Shown in pieces: positions 46,831 through 58,086 of a DNA stretch of 64,000 nucleotides (its first letter is position 1; each line of letters starts with the position of its first letter). This DNA comes from an actinobacterium LLX17 (GTDB taxonomy: Bacteria > Actinomycetota > Actinomycetes > Propionibacteriales > Nocardioidaceae). Position numbers and translations under genes: made by a program. The stretch lies in the NCBI GenBank assembly GCA_000471045.1, contig KI301992.1, positions 2,344,916 through 2,408,915 of the forward strand. Reading direction: 5' to 3'. The notes beneath the pieces were generated by a model. It searched no databases. It was not told where the DNA came from and saw only the letters and a program-made list of their open reading frames with translations.

Positions 46831-47766
46831 ATGCGAGCAGTCACCTATCGCGAGTACGGCGGCACCGAGGTCGTGCGGGTCGAGGAGGTCGACGACCCGA
46901 AGCTCGGACCGGACGGCGTCCTCGTCGACGTCCGTGCCGCCTCGGTGAACCCCGTCGACTGGAAGGTCGCGTCCGGCGGCATGGACTCGATGCTCGATGT
47001 GTTCTTCCCGGTCGTGCCGGGCTGGGACGTCGCTGGCGTCGTCGCGGCGGTGGGCCCCGCCGTCCAGCACCTGGCGCCGGGCGACGAGGTGTACGGCTAC
47101 GTGCGCAAGGACGCCGTGCACGGCGGGACCTACGCCGAGAAGGTCGTGGCACCTGTGCGCACCGTGGCCCCGAAGCCGTCGACCCTCGACTTCGGCGAGG
47201 CTGCGGCCGTTCCCCTGGCCGGGCTCACGGCGTACCAGGCCGTGGTGCACCGGCTCTCCGTCGGTGAGGGCCAGACCGTGCTGATCCACGCCGCCTCCGG
47301 TGGTGTCGGGTCGTTCGCCGTGCAGATCGCTCGGGCCCACGGGGCGCGGGTCATCGGGACCGCCTCGGAGGAGAACCACGACTACCTGCGTGAGCTCGGG
47401 GCGGAGCCCGTGACCTATGGCGAGGGCCTCGAGGCCCGCGTCCGTGAGCTCGCCCCGGACGGCGTCGACGCTGTCGTCGACCTGGTCGGCGGCGAGGCGC
47501 TGCAGCAGAGCCCCGGCCTGCTCGCGCCCGGCGCGGACGGGCAGCTGGTCTCGGTCATCGACCCCGCCGTCACTTTTGACCTGGGTGGCAGCTACCTCTT
47601 CGTAAGTCCGGACGCGAACGATCTCGCTGCCCTGGCGCGCATGGCCGATGCCGGCCAGCTGACGGTCGAGGTCGCCGCCCGCTACCCGCTGGACGACGTC
47701 GCCCAGGCCTGGGACGAGAGCATGGCCGGCCACACCCGCGGCAAGATCGTCCTCACCACCGACTGA
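46831..47766 (+). CDS. NADPH:quinone oxidoreductase-like MDR protein
   Basis: This 311-residue zinc-free medium-chain dehydrogenase has GWDVAGVVAAVGPAV, LTAYQAVVHRLSVGEGQTVLI, the NADPH loop HAASGGVGSFAVQIARAHGA and a C-terminal GKIVLTTD. The Cys residues for zinc are absent, which fits the quinone oxidoreductase/zeta-crystallin group. It likely reduces quinones or enones with NADPH. It is preceded by a small acidic ORF, probably on the same mRNA. Confidence 0.9.
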   Translation: MRAVTYREYGGTEVVRVEEVDDPKLGPDGVLVDVRAASVNPVDWKVASGGMDSMLDVFFPVVPGWDVAGVVAAVGPAVQHLAPGDEVYGYVRKDAVHGGTYAEKVVAPVRTVAPKPSTLDFGEAAAVPLAGLTAYQAVVHRLSVGEGQTVLIHAASGGVGSFAVQIARAHGARVIGTASEENHDYLRELGAEPVTYGEGLEARVRELAPDGVDAVVDLVGGEALQQSPGLLAPGADGQLVSVIDPAVTFDLGGSYLFVSPDANDLAALARMADAGQLTVEVAARYPLDDVAQAWDESMAGHTRGKIVLTTD

Positions 47767-47774
47767 ACCTGGCG

Positions 47775-48530
47775 TCAGGGGGCGGCGCTCGGCGAGGTCT
47801 CCTCGTGCAGCTCGCGGGCCTTCGACTCGACGTCGGCCGCGTACTCGCCCGACCGGTTGTACCGCAGGATCGCGGTGCGCCAGTCGTCGTGCGTCGCCAT
47901 CCCGGTGTCGTCACAGAGGTAGCGCGCGGCGCTGTGTGCCGCGTCGTCGACTTGGCTGGGGTTGGCCACGCCGTCGCCGTCGGCATCGACGCCCCAGCGT
48001 TCCCAGGTCTCGGGGATGAACTGCAACGGGCCGACTGCGCGGTCCCACTCGGTGTCGCCGTCGAGCTCGCCGCCGTCGGTGTCGGGGATCGCGGCGAAGC
48101 CGTCGCCATTGAGCTGCGGGCCGAGGATCGTCGGCCGGACGACGCCGTCCTCGCTGATGTCACTGCCGGCGTAGCGGCCGTGGAAGGACTCGATGTCGCC
48201 GATCGCGGCCAGGGTGTTCCACCCGATCTCGCACGACGGGTCCTCGTCGGCACGGTCGAGCGTGGCCGCCACGTAGGCCTGGAGCGCCCGCCGTGGGATG
48301 CCGGTGGCTTGGCTGGTGGCGTCGAGCCACGCCGGGTCGCCGGCGGTCTTGTCGGCGGCGTCGACCTCGAGGGCGGCTTGCGGAGGCGCCGGCGCGGGTG
48401 GCTCCCGGGTCAGCACCACGCCCACCGCGACGAGGGCGAGTGCCGCGATCCCGATCGCCAGGACGACCGGCACGGCGTGGCGGCGGACGAAGGCGCGGGC
48501 GGCGTCGGCGGACGAGCGTGACGGAGCCAT
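47775..48530 (-). CDS. Lytic murein transglycosylase (MltB-like)
   Basis: This 251-residue protein has an N-terminal membrane anchor (VPVVLAIGIAALALVAVGVVL) and an SLT-fold domain: NTLAAIGDIESFHGRY (catalytic Glu), GPLQFIPETWERWG, and a calcium-type loop DADGDGVANPSQVDDAAHSA, then ARYLCDD and ILRYNRSGEYAADV. It cleaves the glycan strands of peptidoglycan outside the membrane. CAGACT lies 7 nt before the ATG. The convergent neighbour ends 9 bp away. Confidence 0.9.
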   Translation of the reverse strand: MAPSRSSADAARAFVRRHAVPVVLAIGIAALALVAVGVVLTREPPAPAPPQAALEVDAADKTAGDPAWLDATSQATGIPRRALQAYVAATLDRADEDPSCEIGWNTLAAIGDIESFHGRYAGSDISEDGVVRPTILGPQLNGDGFAAIPDTDGGELDGDTEWDRAVGPLQFIPETWERWGVDADGDGVANPSQVDDAAHSAARYLCDDTGMATHDDWRTAILRYNRSGEYAADVESKARELHEETSPSAAP

Positions 48531-48639
48531 GTCGCCCAGTCTGACAAGCCGATCCACACCCGGCGAGCGCTCAAATCCCGGCGCTCGGCATCCGGTCGGT
48601 CTCGGGTCCGGACCTGTGCCCTGTGACACACTAGGAGGC

Positions 48640-49386
48640 GTGACCGAGGACGAGCAGCGACCCAAGAAGGCGGTCCGGCGCGTCGTCAAGAAGACCGTCG
48701 TCCGCCCAGCGACCCCGTCGCCTCGCGGCACATCAGCACCGTCGCCCCGCGGCACGTCGCCCGCCAAGGCCACCGTCCCGACCCGTCGCACCCCCGTCTC
48801 GGCCGGTGCCACGTCGACGGTCGAACGCACCCCGAAACCTGCCCGTGTCCCGAAGCCCACCCGTGACCGCGGACCCTCGCTGCGTGAGCGCGCCGGCACC
48901 GCAGGCCGTGGGGCCGCCGGTGGCGTGCGGTCGGGTGCGTCGCGCGTCGGCCAGGGCCTGCAGGCCGGTGGCCGTCGCGTGCTCGATGCCCGGCTGCCGC
49001 TCTGGCCGGGACCGGTCGGCGCGGCCGTGGCCGGCCTGGTCGCCGCGCTCGTTGGCACCGTGCTGGGTGCTGCGGCGCTCGAGCTGTTCTCGTGGGTGCT
49101 GGGCGTCCGTGCCGGTGGCGGTTGGGGAATCCCGGCGTTCATCGTCGTGATGGCCGCCGTGTGGTGGACCGGGTCGGTGCTGCTGAGCGGTCTCGGCCAC
49201 GCGTCGGCCCGCCTCATCTCGTTCCTGGGCGTCGTGGTCGGGCTGATCGTCCTGCTCGTCACCCTGCCGAGCGCGGCCGAGACCGCCTGGGCGTTCGTCA
49301 TCGTCCCGGTGCTGGGCGCCGCCAGCTTCGCCGCGTCCCAGGCCCTCGTGAACGTCGCCCAGACCGTTCCCGCCGAGGGGGACTGA
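48640..49386 (+). CDS. Hypothetical protein with basic disordered N-terminus and membrane helices
   Basis: This 248-residue protein starts VTEDEQRPKKAVRRVVKKTV. The first 120 residues are rich in Lys, Arg, Pro, Thr and Ser with a short repeat (SPRGTSAPSPRGTSPAK). Four membrane helices follow (PVGAAVAGLVAALVGTVLGA, FIVVMAAVWWTGSVLL, LISFLGVVVGLIVLLVTL, WAFVIVPVLGAASFAAS). The GTG follows TAGGAGGC, which can act as -10 or as ribosome site. The basic tail could contact nucleic acid or phospholipid. It is not recognised. Confidence 0.75.
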   Translation: MTEDEQRPKKAVRRVVKKTVVRPATPSPRGTSAPSPRGTSPAKATVPTRRTPVSAGATSTVERTPKPARVPKPTRDRGPSLRERAGTAGRGAAGGVRSGASRVGQGLQAGGRRVLDARLPLWPGPVGAAVAGLVAALVGTVLGAAALELFSWVLGVRAGGGWGIPAFIVVMAAVWWTGSVLLSGLGHASARLISFLGVVVGLIVLLVTLPSAAETAWAFVIVPVLGAASFAASQALVNVAQTVPAEGD

Positions 49387-49389
49387 CCG

Positions 49390-51351
49390 GTGACGACCGA
49401 CCCGGCACCTGAGGTGTTGTGGTGCCCAGACGGCCCCCACAGCCAGCTGGCCCGGTTCGCCGTGGCGCACGGTTTCGAGCCCTTCGACTACGACGCCCTG
49501 TGGCAGTGGTCGGTCACCGACCTCGATGCGTTCTGGAGCGCGGTCTGGCAGTGGGCCGGCCTCCCCCACGACGGCAACGCCGAGCCCGCGCTGGCCGACG
49601 ACTCCCTGCCGGGCGCCGCGTGGTTCCCGGGGGTGCGGCTGAACTACGCCGAGGCCATGCTGCGCCTGGCTGGGCGGGCCGATGACGACGTCGTGGTCGT
49701 CGCCCGCTCGCAGACACGGGACGACGTGACCCTGACCGCCGCCGAGCTCCGGGACCAGGTGGCCCGTGCCCGCGCCGGCCTGGTCCGTGCGGGGGTGGGC
49801 CGTGGCGACCGCGTGGCGGCGTACGCCCCCAACATCCCCGAGACCCTCGTGCTGCTGCTGGCCACGGCCAGCCTCGGCGCCATCTTCTCGTCGTGCGCGC
49901 CGGAGTTCGGCACGCAGAGCGTGACCGACCGGTGGCGCCAGATCGAGCCCACCGTCGTGCTGGCCGTCGACGGCTACCGGTACGGAACGCGCGCGATCGA
50001 CCGCGCGGCCGAGGTGGCCGCCATCTGCGCCGAGCTGCCGAGCGTGAGCACGCTCGTCTGGCTGCCGTACCTGCATCCCGTCAAGGCCGGCCCGGACGGC
50101 GCCACCTCCTGGGCCGAGTTCACCGGCACGCCGGGCCCGCTCGAGTTCGACCGCGTGCCCTTCGACCACCCGCTCTACGTGCTCTACTCGTCGGGCACCA
50201 CGGGCCTGCCGAAGCCGATCGTCCACGGCCACGGCGGCATCACCCTCGAGCACGTCAAGGCCGCCGGTCTGCAGGCCGACCTCGGGCCCGACGATCGCTT
50301 CTTCTGGTTCTCCACGACCGGCTGGATGATGTGGAACTACCTGGTCTCCGGGTTGCTGGTCGGCGCCACCGTCGTGCTCCTGGACGGCGACCCTGCCCAC
50401 CCCGATCTCGGGGCCCTGTGGCGCACCGCCGACGAGCTCGACGTCACCTACCTCGGCACCAGCGCACCGTTCCTGCTGGCCTGCCGCAAGGACGGGGTCG
50501 TGCCGAAGGAGATCGCCGACCTCTCCCGCGTGCGCGCCGTCGGGTCCACCGGCGCCCCGCTGCCGGCTGACGGCTTCCGCTGGGTCCGCGACGCCGTGGG
50601 TGAGCACGTGCAGACCGCGTCGGTCTCCGGCGGCACCGACACGTGCGCCGCGTTCGTCGGCGCCGCTCCCACCGTGCCGGTCTGGGCCGGCGAGATCTCC
50701 TGCCGCGCCCTCGGCAGCGCCGTCGAGGCCTACGACGAGCAGCACCGTCCGGTCGTCGGCGCGCTGGGCGAGCTGGTCATCACCCGCCCCATGCCCTCGA
50801 TGCCGGTCGGGTTCTGGGGTGATGACGACGGCTCGCGCTATCGAGCGGCCTACTTCGAGGACATCCCGGGCGTGTGGCGCCACGGCGACTGGATCCGCTT
50901 CACCGAGCGTGGCTCCTGCACCATCACGGGGCGCAGCGACGCCACCTTGAACCGCGGCGGCGTCCGGCTCGGCACCTCCGAGTTCTACTCCGTCGTCGAG
51001 GCCCTGCCCGGGGTGGCCGACAGTCTCGTCGTGCACCTCGAGGACCCCGAGGGGGGCGCCGGGCGGCTCGTGCTGTTCGTGCGGCTCGCCGACGGCGCCG
51101 CGCTCGACGACACCCTCCGCGCCGACATCGCCCGGGCGCTGCGAACGCGCCTCTCGCCGCGCCACGTGCCCGACGAGGTGCACGACGTCCCGGCCCTGCC
51201 CCGTACCCTGTCGGGGAAGAAGCTGGAAGTACCGGTGAAGAAGATCCTGCAGGGCACCCCGGTCGACGAGGCGGCATCGTCCGGCGCGTTGGCCGATCCC
51301 TCGGCGCTGACGGTGTTCGCGCCGTACGTCGGGATCTCCGCCCGGGTCTGA
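49390..51351 (+). CDS. Acetoacetyl-CoA synthetase
   Basis: This 653-residue ANL enzyme is of the acetoacetate-CoA ligase type. It starts EVLWCPDGPHSQLARF, has LNYAEAMLRL, the P-loop YSSGTTGLPKPIVHGHGG, DDRFFWFSTTGWMMWNYLVS, SGGTDTCAAFVG, TGRSDATLNRGGVRLGTSEFY and catalytic Lys in LSGKKLEVPVKKIL. Length and motifs match AacS (about 650). It would activate acetoacetate from ketone-body or polyhydroxybutyrate breakdown. The GTG starts 4 nt after the upstream stop. Confidence 0.92.
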   Translation: MTTDPAPEVLWCPDGPHSQLARFAVAHGFEPFDYDALWQWSVTDLDAFWSAVWQWAGLPHDGNAEPALADDSLPGAAWFPGVRLNYAEAMLRLAGRADDDVVVVARSQTRDDVTLTAAELRDQVARARAGLVRAGVGRGDRVAAYAPNIPETLVLLLATASLGAIFSSCAPEFGTQSVTDRWRQIEPTVVLAVDGYRYGTRAIDRAAEVAAICAELPSVSTLVWLPYLHPVKAGPDGATSWAEFTGTPGPLEFDRVPFDHPLYVLYSSGTTGLPKPIVHGHGGITLEHVKAAGLQADLGPDDRFFWFSTTGWMMWNYLVSGLLVGATVVLLDGDPAHPDLGALWRTADELDVTYLGTSAPFLLACRKDGVVPKEIADLSRVRAVGSTGAPLPADGFRWVRDAVGEHVQTASVSGGTDTCAAFVGAAPTVPVWAGEISCRALGSAVEAYDEQHRPVVGALGELVITRPMPSMPVGFWGDDDGSRYRAAYFEDIPGVWRHGDWIRFTERGSCTITGRSDATLNRGGVRLGTSEFYSVVEALPGVADSLVVHLEDPEGGAGRLVLFVRLADGAALDDTLRADIARALRTRLSPRHVPDEVHDVPALPRTLSGKKLEVPVKKILQGTPVDEAASSGALADPSALTVFAPYVGISARV

Positions 51352-51386
51352 GCCTCTCGCCCCTCCCCCTCGTGACTAGGACGACC

Positions 51387-52418
51387 GTGAAACGCCTGCT
51401 GCCCCTCCTCGCGACGACCACCCTGGCCCTGTCCCTGGCGGCCTGCACCGATAACTCGCCCGAGGAGACGCCCGCGCCTGCGCCGACGGTGGCGGCATCG
51501 ACGCTCGTGCCCGGCGCGTGCATCGCGACCAACGGGACGCCCTCCCTCCTCGGCGACGTCGACGTGACCGAGGACGCGATCGTGGCCTGCGAGGATCCCC
51601 ACGTGTACGAGGTGCTGGCCGTGCAGGACCTGCCCGGCGAGTACCTGCAGGGCACGACGGCGACCGACGCGGACCGCGAGCGACTGCAGGCCGCGCTCGA
51701 CGGATCGCGCAACGACGCCGTGCAGATGAAGTTCGCGGCCTTCGCCCGGGCCTACTGCGCCATCGGGCTCCAGCGCGCCACCGGCCTCACGGACCTGGAG
51801 ATGGCGGCGACCGACGCCGCCAACCTGTTGGCCACGCCCATCACCCGCACGTCGTCGACGCGCGCCGTGCTGCCCCCGGACGGATGGACCGAGCAGCCCC
51901 TCCTGATCTGCGTCAACCGGTTCACCGAGCCCAGCCCCACCCCCGAGTCCGCCCCGGCGATCGAGGTCTCCGGCCTGGTGACACCGCAGCTGCTGACCGA
52001 CGAGGTCCCGGTGGATCAGCGTCTCTGCCTCAACTTCGACGTCAATGGCGCGCCCGCCGACGCCACCTGCGCCGCCGACCACGACGCCGAGTACACGGTC
52101 ACGTTCGACGCCACGGGGCTGCTCGAGCCCGAGCAGCTCGCGGCGTCGGTGGGCGATCTCGGTGTCCCGTTCCCCACCGACGTGCAGGAGCAGCTCGACG
52201 AGGCCTGCACCGACGCGCTGTCGCGTGTCGTCGGCGAGGACCGTGACGAGTCCCTGGTCGGCCGGGCGCTCCGCGGCAGCGGAGGCTGGGGATCCGGCAG
52301 CACCACCAACGCAGTCGACTGCGTCGTGACGCCCGACGACCCTGCTGGCTTCCTCCTGCCGGCCGGCTCGGTCATCGGCATCGGCGATGCCGACGTCGAG
52401 CTCGTCCCCCGCGGCTGA
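51387..52418 (+). CDS. Lipoprotein with two septum-formation-like domains
   Basis: This 343-residue protein has a lipoprotein signal (LATTTLALSLAACTDN, lipobox Cys near 20), a Pro/Ala/Thr linker, and two related modules. The first has GACIATNG and IVACEDPHVYEVLAV; the second has RLCLNFDVNG and CAADHDAEYTVTF. The Cys-x-x-x-His-x-x-Glu-Tyr/Val pattern is that of the septum_form domain. It is anchored to the outer face of the membrane; role unknown. TAGGAC is 4 nt before the chosen GTG; a GTG at 51372 is an alternative. Confidence 0.8.
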   Translation: MKRLLPLLATTTLALSLAACTDNSPEETPAPAPTVAASTLVPGACIATNGTPSLLGDVDVTEDAIVACEDPHVYEVLAVQDLPGEYLQGTTATDADRERLQAALDGSRNDAVQMKFAAFARAYCAIGLQRATGLTDLEMAATDAANLLATPITRTSSTRAVLPPDGWTEQPLLICVNRFTEPSPTPESAPAIEVSGLVTPQLLTDEVPVDQRLCLNFDVNGAPADATCAADHDAEYTVTFDATGLLEPEQLAASVGDLGVPFPTDVQEQLDEACTDALSRVVGEDRDESLVGRALRGSGGWGSGSTTNAVDCVVTPDDPAGFLLPAGSVIGIGDADVELVPRG

Positions 52419-52428
52419 GGCGGTTCGC

Positions 52429-54003
52429 TCAGAAGCGGTCGGTCCCGCGGATCGGCCGAGGACGGCCGTCAGGGTCGTGCACCACGCGGTACGGAAGCGC
52501 TGCCATCGCGCGTTTGACGAACCCGATCCCGGGCGGGACGAGGCGGCGCAGCCGACCTGGCGGCCGGGTCCCCACGCGTCCGTCCGCCTGCCAGCGGTCG
52601 AGCTCGGCGGCGGTGTTCCTGAAGGTGTCGAACATGACCGACGGGTCTGCGCAGTCTTGCACGTCCTCCCGGTCCAGGTGCTCCGCGGCGAGGGTCAGCC
52701 GCAGCTCCTGTGCGAAGGATGGGTCGTCACCGAGGTCGATGACGGCGGCCGTCAGCTCGGAGTCGTGCGTCCACGAACGACGGTTGAAGTTGTCCGAGCC
52801 GATCGTCGCCCAGGTGTCGTCGACGATGCAGGTCTTGGCGTGGACGTACACCGGTGTGCCGGCGTGGTTCTCGATCCCGTAGACGGCCACACGGTCCGGC
52901 GCAGCGTCCAGCATGTTGAGCATCGCTCGCCTGCGACCGAGCAGCTGGGCCGTGCGCGCGAAGCCTTCCTTGTCGGGGTGGATCGGCACGACGACGATGA
53001 CGTGGAGGTCCTCGTGATCCCGCAGCGCTCGCGTGAAGACGTCACCGATGCGAGTCCCCCAGAGGTACTGGTCCTCGATGTAGACCAGACGCTCGGCGTT
53101 CGCGATGGCCTTGCTGTAACCACGGGCCACGCTGCGCTCCCCGCCGTGCGCGAAGTCGTAGTCGCGGCCGAGCCGCAGGTCGGGGTACGTCCGCAGGAGC
53201 TGGACCGCATGGGTGCCTCCGGCGACCTCCGGCGGGGGCGGGCGCTGATCCGGGAGCGGGTCGGGGCTGCGGTCCAGGCGGTGCACCCGGTCGGTGATCA
53301 GGTTGACGGGGTGGCGGCTGAGCGGGGTGGGATCCTCCCACCGTTCGCGGAAGACGGTCTCGACGTCGCGGACCGCCGGGCCGGCGATGGCGGCCTGGAT
53401 GTCGTGCCACGGGGGTGTGTCGCCATACTCGTCGGCCAGCTCGAGGGCCTGTGGGTCGCCACCGTGGCCGGCGTCGTCGCGACGTGAGTGGCACAGGTCG
53501 ATGCCGCCGACGTAGGCGACGTCGCGCGTGGGGTCGTCGCGGTGCCGGATGACCACCATCTTCTGGTGGTGCGATCCACCCGTCCTCACCCGCATGTCGA
53601 GCAGCACCTCGGCACCGCGCTCTTGCAGCGCCTTGCCGAGCCGCCGATTCTCGGCCGAGGAGAACCCGAAGGCTTCCGAGTGCGAGCGCCACACGAGACC
53701 CCGGACGTCCACCCCACGCTCGTCCGCGCGTCCGAGGACCTCCAGGACCTCGCTGCCCGGCTCCCCGGTCAGACGCTCGTCGGCGTCGCCCTGCCAGTCG
53801 GTGAAGAAGACGAGGTCGCCGTCACGGGTCGCCTCGATGCGCTCGTACAGCTCGGCGAAGTACGCCGCGCCGTGGACGAGCGGGCGGACGCGGTTGCCGG
53901 TGGACCATGCCACATCGCTCGGGTGCTCCGCGTCGAGGCGCGTCCGGGGGTTGCCGCGCTCGGCGGCGGTGAGGAACCATGACAGCGCGTGGCTCGTGGG
54001 CAC
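52429..54003 (-). CDS. Phospholipase D-family protein
   Basis: This protein of about 524 residues has two HKD-type motifs: SHHQKMVVIRHRDDPTRDVAYVGGID and VHAKTCIVDDTWATIGSDN (each H-x-K-x4-D-like, the first interrupted by an insert). ARGYSKAIANAERLVYIEDQYLWG is a conserved spacer. It could hydrolyse phospholipids or transfer phosphatidyl groups. No signal peptide is evident. A GTG at 54021 is also possible; 54003 has GGGTGGGG just upstream. Confidence 0.88.
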   Translation of the reverse strand: MPTSHALSWFLTAAERGNPRTRLDAEHPSDVAWSTGNRVRPLVHGAAYFAELYERIEATRDGDLVFFTDWQGDADERLTGEPGSEVLEVLGRADERGVDVRGLVWRSHSEAFGFSSAENRRLGKALQERGAEVLLDMRVRTGGSHHQKMVVIRHRDDPTRDVAYVGGIDLCHSRRDDAGHGGDPQALELADEYGDTPPWHDIQAAIAGPAVRDVETVFRERWEDPTPLSRHPVNLITDRVHRLDRSPDPLPDQRPPPPEVAGGTHAVQLLRTYPDLRLGRDYDFAHGGERSVARGYSKAIANAERLVYIEDQYLWGTRIGDVFTRALRDHEDLHVIVVVPIHPDKEGFARTAQLLGRRRAMLNMLDAAPDRVAVYGIENHAGTPVYVHAKTCIVDDTWATIGSDNFNRRSWTHDSELTAAVIDLGDDPSFAQELRLTLAAEHLDREDVQDCADPSVMFDTFRNTAAELDRWQADGRVGTRPPGRLRRLVPPGIGFVKRAMAALPYRVVHDPDGRPRPIRGTDRF

Positions 54004-54067
54004 GTCCCCACCCTGCCCCACCGGACGGTCACGTGCCCGCCTGGCGTCAGAGCAAGAGCCCCCGGCG

Positions 54068-56382
<2,315 letters not shown>

Positions 56383-56517
56383 GGGAGTTCCTCGGTGCTG
56401 ATCTGCTGGGGATGGTGCGCGGATGCGCGTCGCCCATCGTATCGGCTGGCCACGCCCCGAACCCCCGGCGTTCCTGCCAGCGGACAGCAGGATTCGGACG
56501 GTGTGATCGGGCGGGCC

Positions 56518-56902
56518 TCAGCCGCGGCGGTCGAGCCGGTAGTGCAACGCGACGGCACGCAGCCGACCGAGGCGGATCTCGTGGTCGGTGCGCAACACGC
56601 CCTCGGCGTCGACGTGCACGTGAAACGCCTCGTACAGCGGCACCCGCGCGGCGAACGTGCGGCGACCGTGGCGGACCACGACGTACGTGCCGGGCTCGCC
56701 GAACCGGCCCGGGATCGACCGTGCCACCCGTCGCGGCCGCGTGGGACTCCACCCAGCCGTCGGCGACCCACGAGTCGTCGCTCATCGGGGCGTCGAGCCA
56801 GGCGTGCTCACCGGCCAGGTCGACCTCGCGGCCGACGAGGCGCCACCACCAGCGGGTGGCCCTGTCGACGACGGCCCCGGACGGGATCGTCCGGGGCCGT
56901 CG
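56518..56902 (-). pseudogene. Probably frameshifted gene of unknown function
   Basis: Coding-like sequence is split between two frames. The upstream part (to about 56735) reads RATRWWWRLVGREVDLAGEH, then SWVADGWVESHAAATGG with strong third-position GC. It then loses this bias, and another frame takes over with GRFGEPGTYVVVRHGRRTFA, VPLYEAFHVHVDAEGVL and HYRLDRRG to the stop at 56518. A one-base change near 56727-56735 would join them into one protein of about 110-125 residues. It could be a true pseudogene or a base-call error; the downstream half could also start by itself at GTG 56727. Confidence 0.45.
56870..56901 (-). terminator. 14-bp perfect hairpin after the lipoprotein gene
   Basis: GACGGCCCCGGACG (56870-56883) pairs with CGTCCGGGGCCGTC (56888-56901) with loop GGAT. 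It starts 18 bp after the lipoprotein stop. It lacks a T-tract, as usual for terminators in this GC range. Confidence 0.6.
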
Positions 56903-56919
56903 CACACGTGGAGCGCGGC

Positions 56920-57348
56920 TCAGCCCTGACCCATGACTTCCTGGGTGCAGGTGCCCGAGGCCGTGGCCAGCTCCTGGGCGTCCTCCGGCGTGACGCCGAC
57001 GACGGTCGAGTTGGCCAGCGCCTGAGCCGACTCGTCTTCCAGGCCGTCGTAGATGCCATCGATGATGCAGGTGATCAGCTCGTTGACCATCCCCTCGGGC
57101 AGCTGCCCGCCGGCGGAGTCACTGATGAACTTCGTGTAGCCCGCGATGACCTCGTCCTTGCTGGGCTTGTCGCCGTCGCCCTCGCTCGAGGAGTCGTCGG
57201 AGCCCTCGTCGGACGGTGCGTCCGTCTCGCTGGACTTCTTGTCGTCGTTCTTGTTCGAGTCGCTGTCGTCGGAGCCGCAGGCGGCCAGGCCGACCATCGA
57301 CAGGGTGCCCACCAGGACGGCACCGGTCAGTCGTGCGCGAAGCTTCAT
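56920..57348 (-). CDS. Putative lipoprotein with acidic linker
   Basis: This 142-residue protein has a signal with lipobox VGLAACGSDD, a linker of about 35 residues of Asp, Ser, Glu and Lys, and a C-terminal helical domain (YTKFISDSAGGQLPEGMVNEL, ITCIIDGIYDGLEDESAQAL) with Cys residues that may pair (TCII, GTCT). The ATG at 57348 has GGGGGAA upstream. Exported and membrane-anchored; function unknown. Confidence 0.8.
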   Translation of the reverse strand: MKLRARLTGAVLVGTLSMVGLAACGSDDSDSNKNDDKKSSETDAPSDEGSDDSSSEGDGDKPSKDEVIAGYTKFISDSAGGQLPEGMVNELITCIIDGIYDGLEDESAQALANSTVVGVTPEDAQELATASGTCTQEVMGQG

Positions 57349-57480
57349 CGTTCCCCCTGTGTCAGACGGCCCGTCCGCGTGTCGTTCGGCGCCGCTCAGC
57401 AGGACAGTAGGCCATGGGCCCATGGCAGTGACTCAGCGACCCCACAGGACCCGCCCGAAAGCGGGACGATCGTCCAGACA

Positions 57481-58077
57481 TCAGCCGATGGCGGTGCGTC
57501 CCTCGAAGGCCCGCCCGAGGGTGAGCTCGTCGGCGTACTCGAGGTCGCCGCCGACGGGCAGGCCGCTCGCGAGCTTGCTGACCCGCAGACCGAGGGGGGT
57601 CAGCATGCGGATGAGGTAGGTGGCCGTGGCCTCGCCCTCGAGGTTCGGGTCGGTTGCGATGATGACCTCGGTGACCACGCCGTCCTGCAGGCGTCCGAGC
57701 AGCTCCTTGACCCGCAGCTGGTCGGGTCCGATGCCGGCGATGGGGCTGATCGCGCCGCCCAGAACGTGGTAACGCCCCCGGAATTCCCGCGTTCTCTCGA
57801 TCGCGACGACGTCCTTGGACTCCTCCACCACGCACAGCACGGTGGCGTCACGACGGGGGTCGGCGCAGATGCGGCACTCGACCTCGACGGTCACGTTGCC
57901 GCAGATCGCGCAGAAGTGGACCTTCTCCTTGACCTCGACCAGGACCCGCGCGAACCGGCGGACGTCCTCGGGGTCGGTGTCGAGCAGGTGGAAGGCGATG
58001 CGCTGGGCGCTCTTCGGACCGATGCCCGGCAGCTGGCCGAGCTCGTCGATGAGGTCCTGGATCACGCCGTCATACAC
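57481..58077 (-). CDS. recR: Recombination protein RecR
   Basis: This 198-residue protein is the standard length. It has a helix-hairpin-helix [17 protein letters not shown], a C4 zinc finger ([16 protein letters not shown]), a Toprim domain ([15 protein letters not shown]) and a C-terminal ATP-like loop [16 protein letters not shown]. RecR works with RecO/RecF in gap repair. TAGGCT on the minus strand (58084-58089) ends 6 nt before the GTG, inside the tetR stop region, so recR has its own leaderless promoter. The ebfC/ybaB gene that often precedes it is absent. Confidence 0.95.
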   Translation of the reverse strand: MYDGVIQDLIDELGQLPGIGPKSAQRIAFHLLDTDPEDVRRFARVLVEVKEKVHFCAICGNVTVEVECRICADPRRDATVLCVVEESKDVVAIERTREFRGRYHVLGGAISPIAGIGPDQLRVKELLGRLQDGVVTEVIIATDPNLEGEATATYLIRMLTPLGLRVSKLASGLPVGGDLEYADELTLGRAFEGRTAIG

Positions 58078-58086
58078 GTGAGCAGC

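Noticed and set aside
48733..51183. Minus-strand open frame of 816 codons opposite the acetoacetyl-CoA synthetase
   Set aside because: His/Gly/Arg-rich antisense shadow; the plus strand has all ANL motifs.
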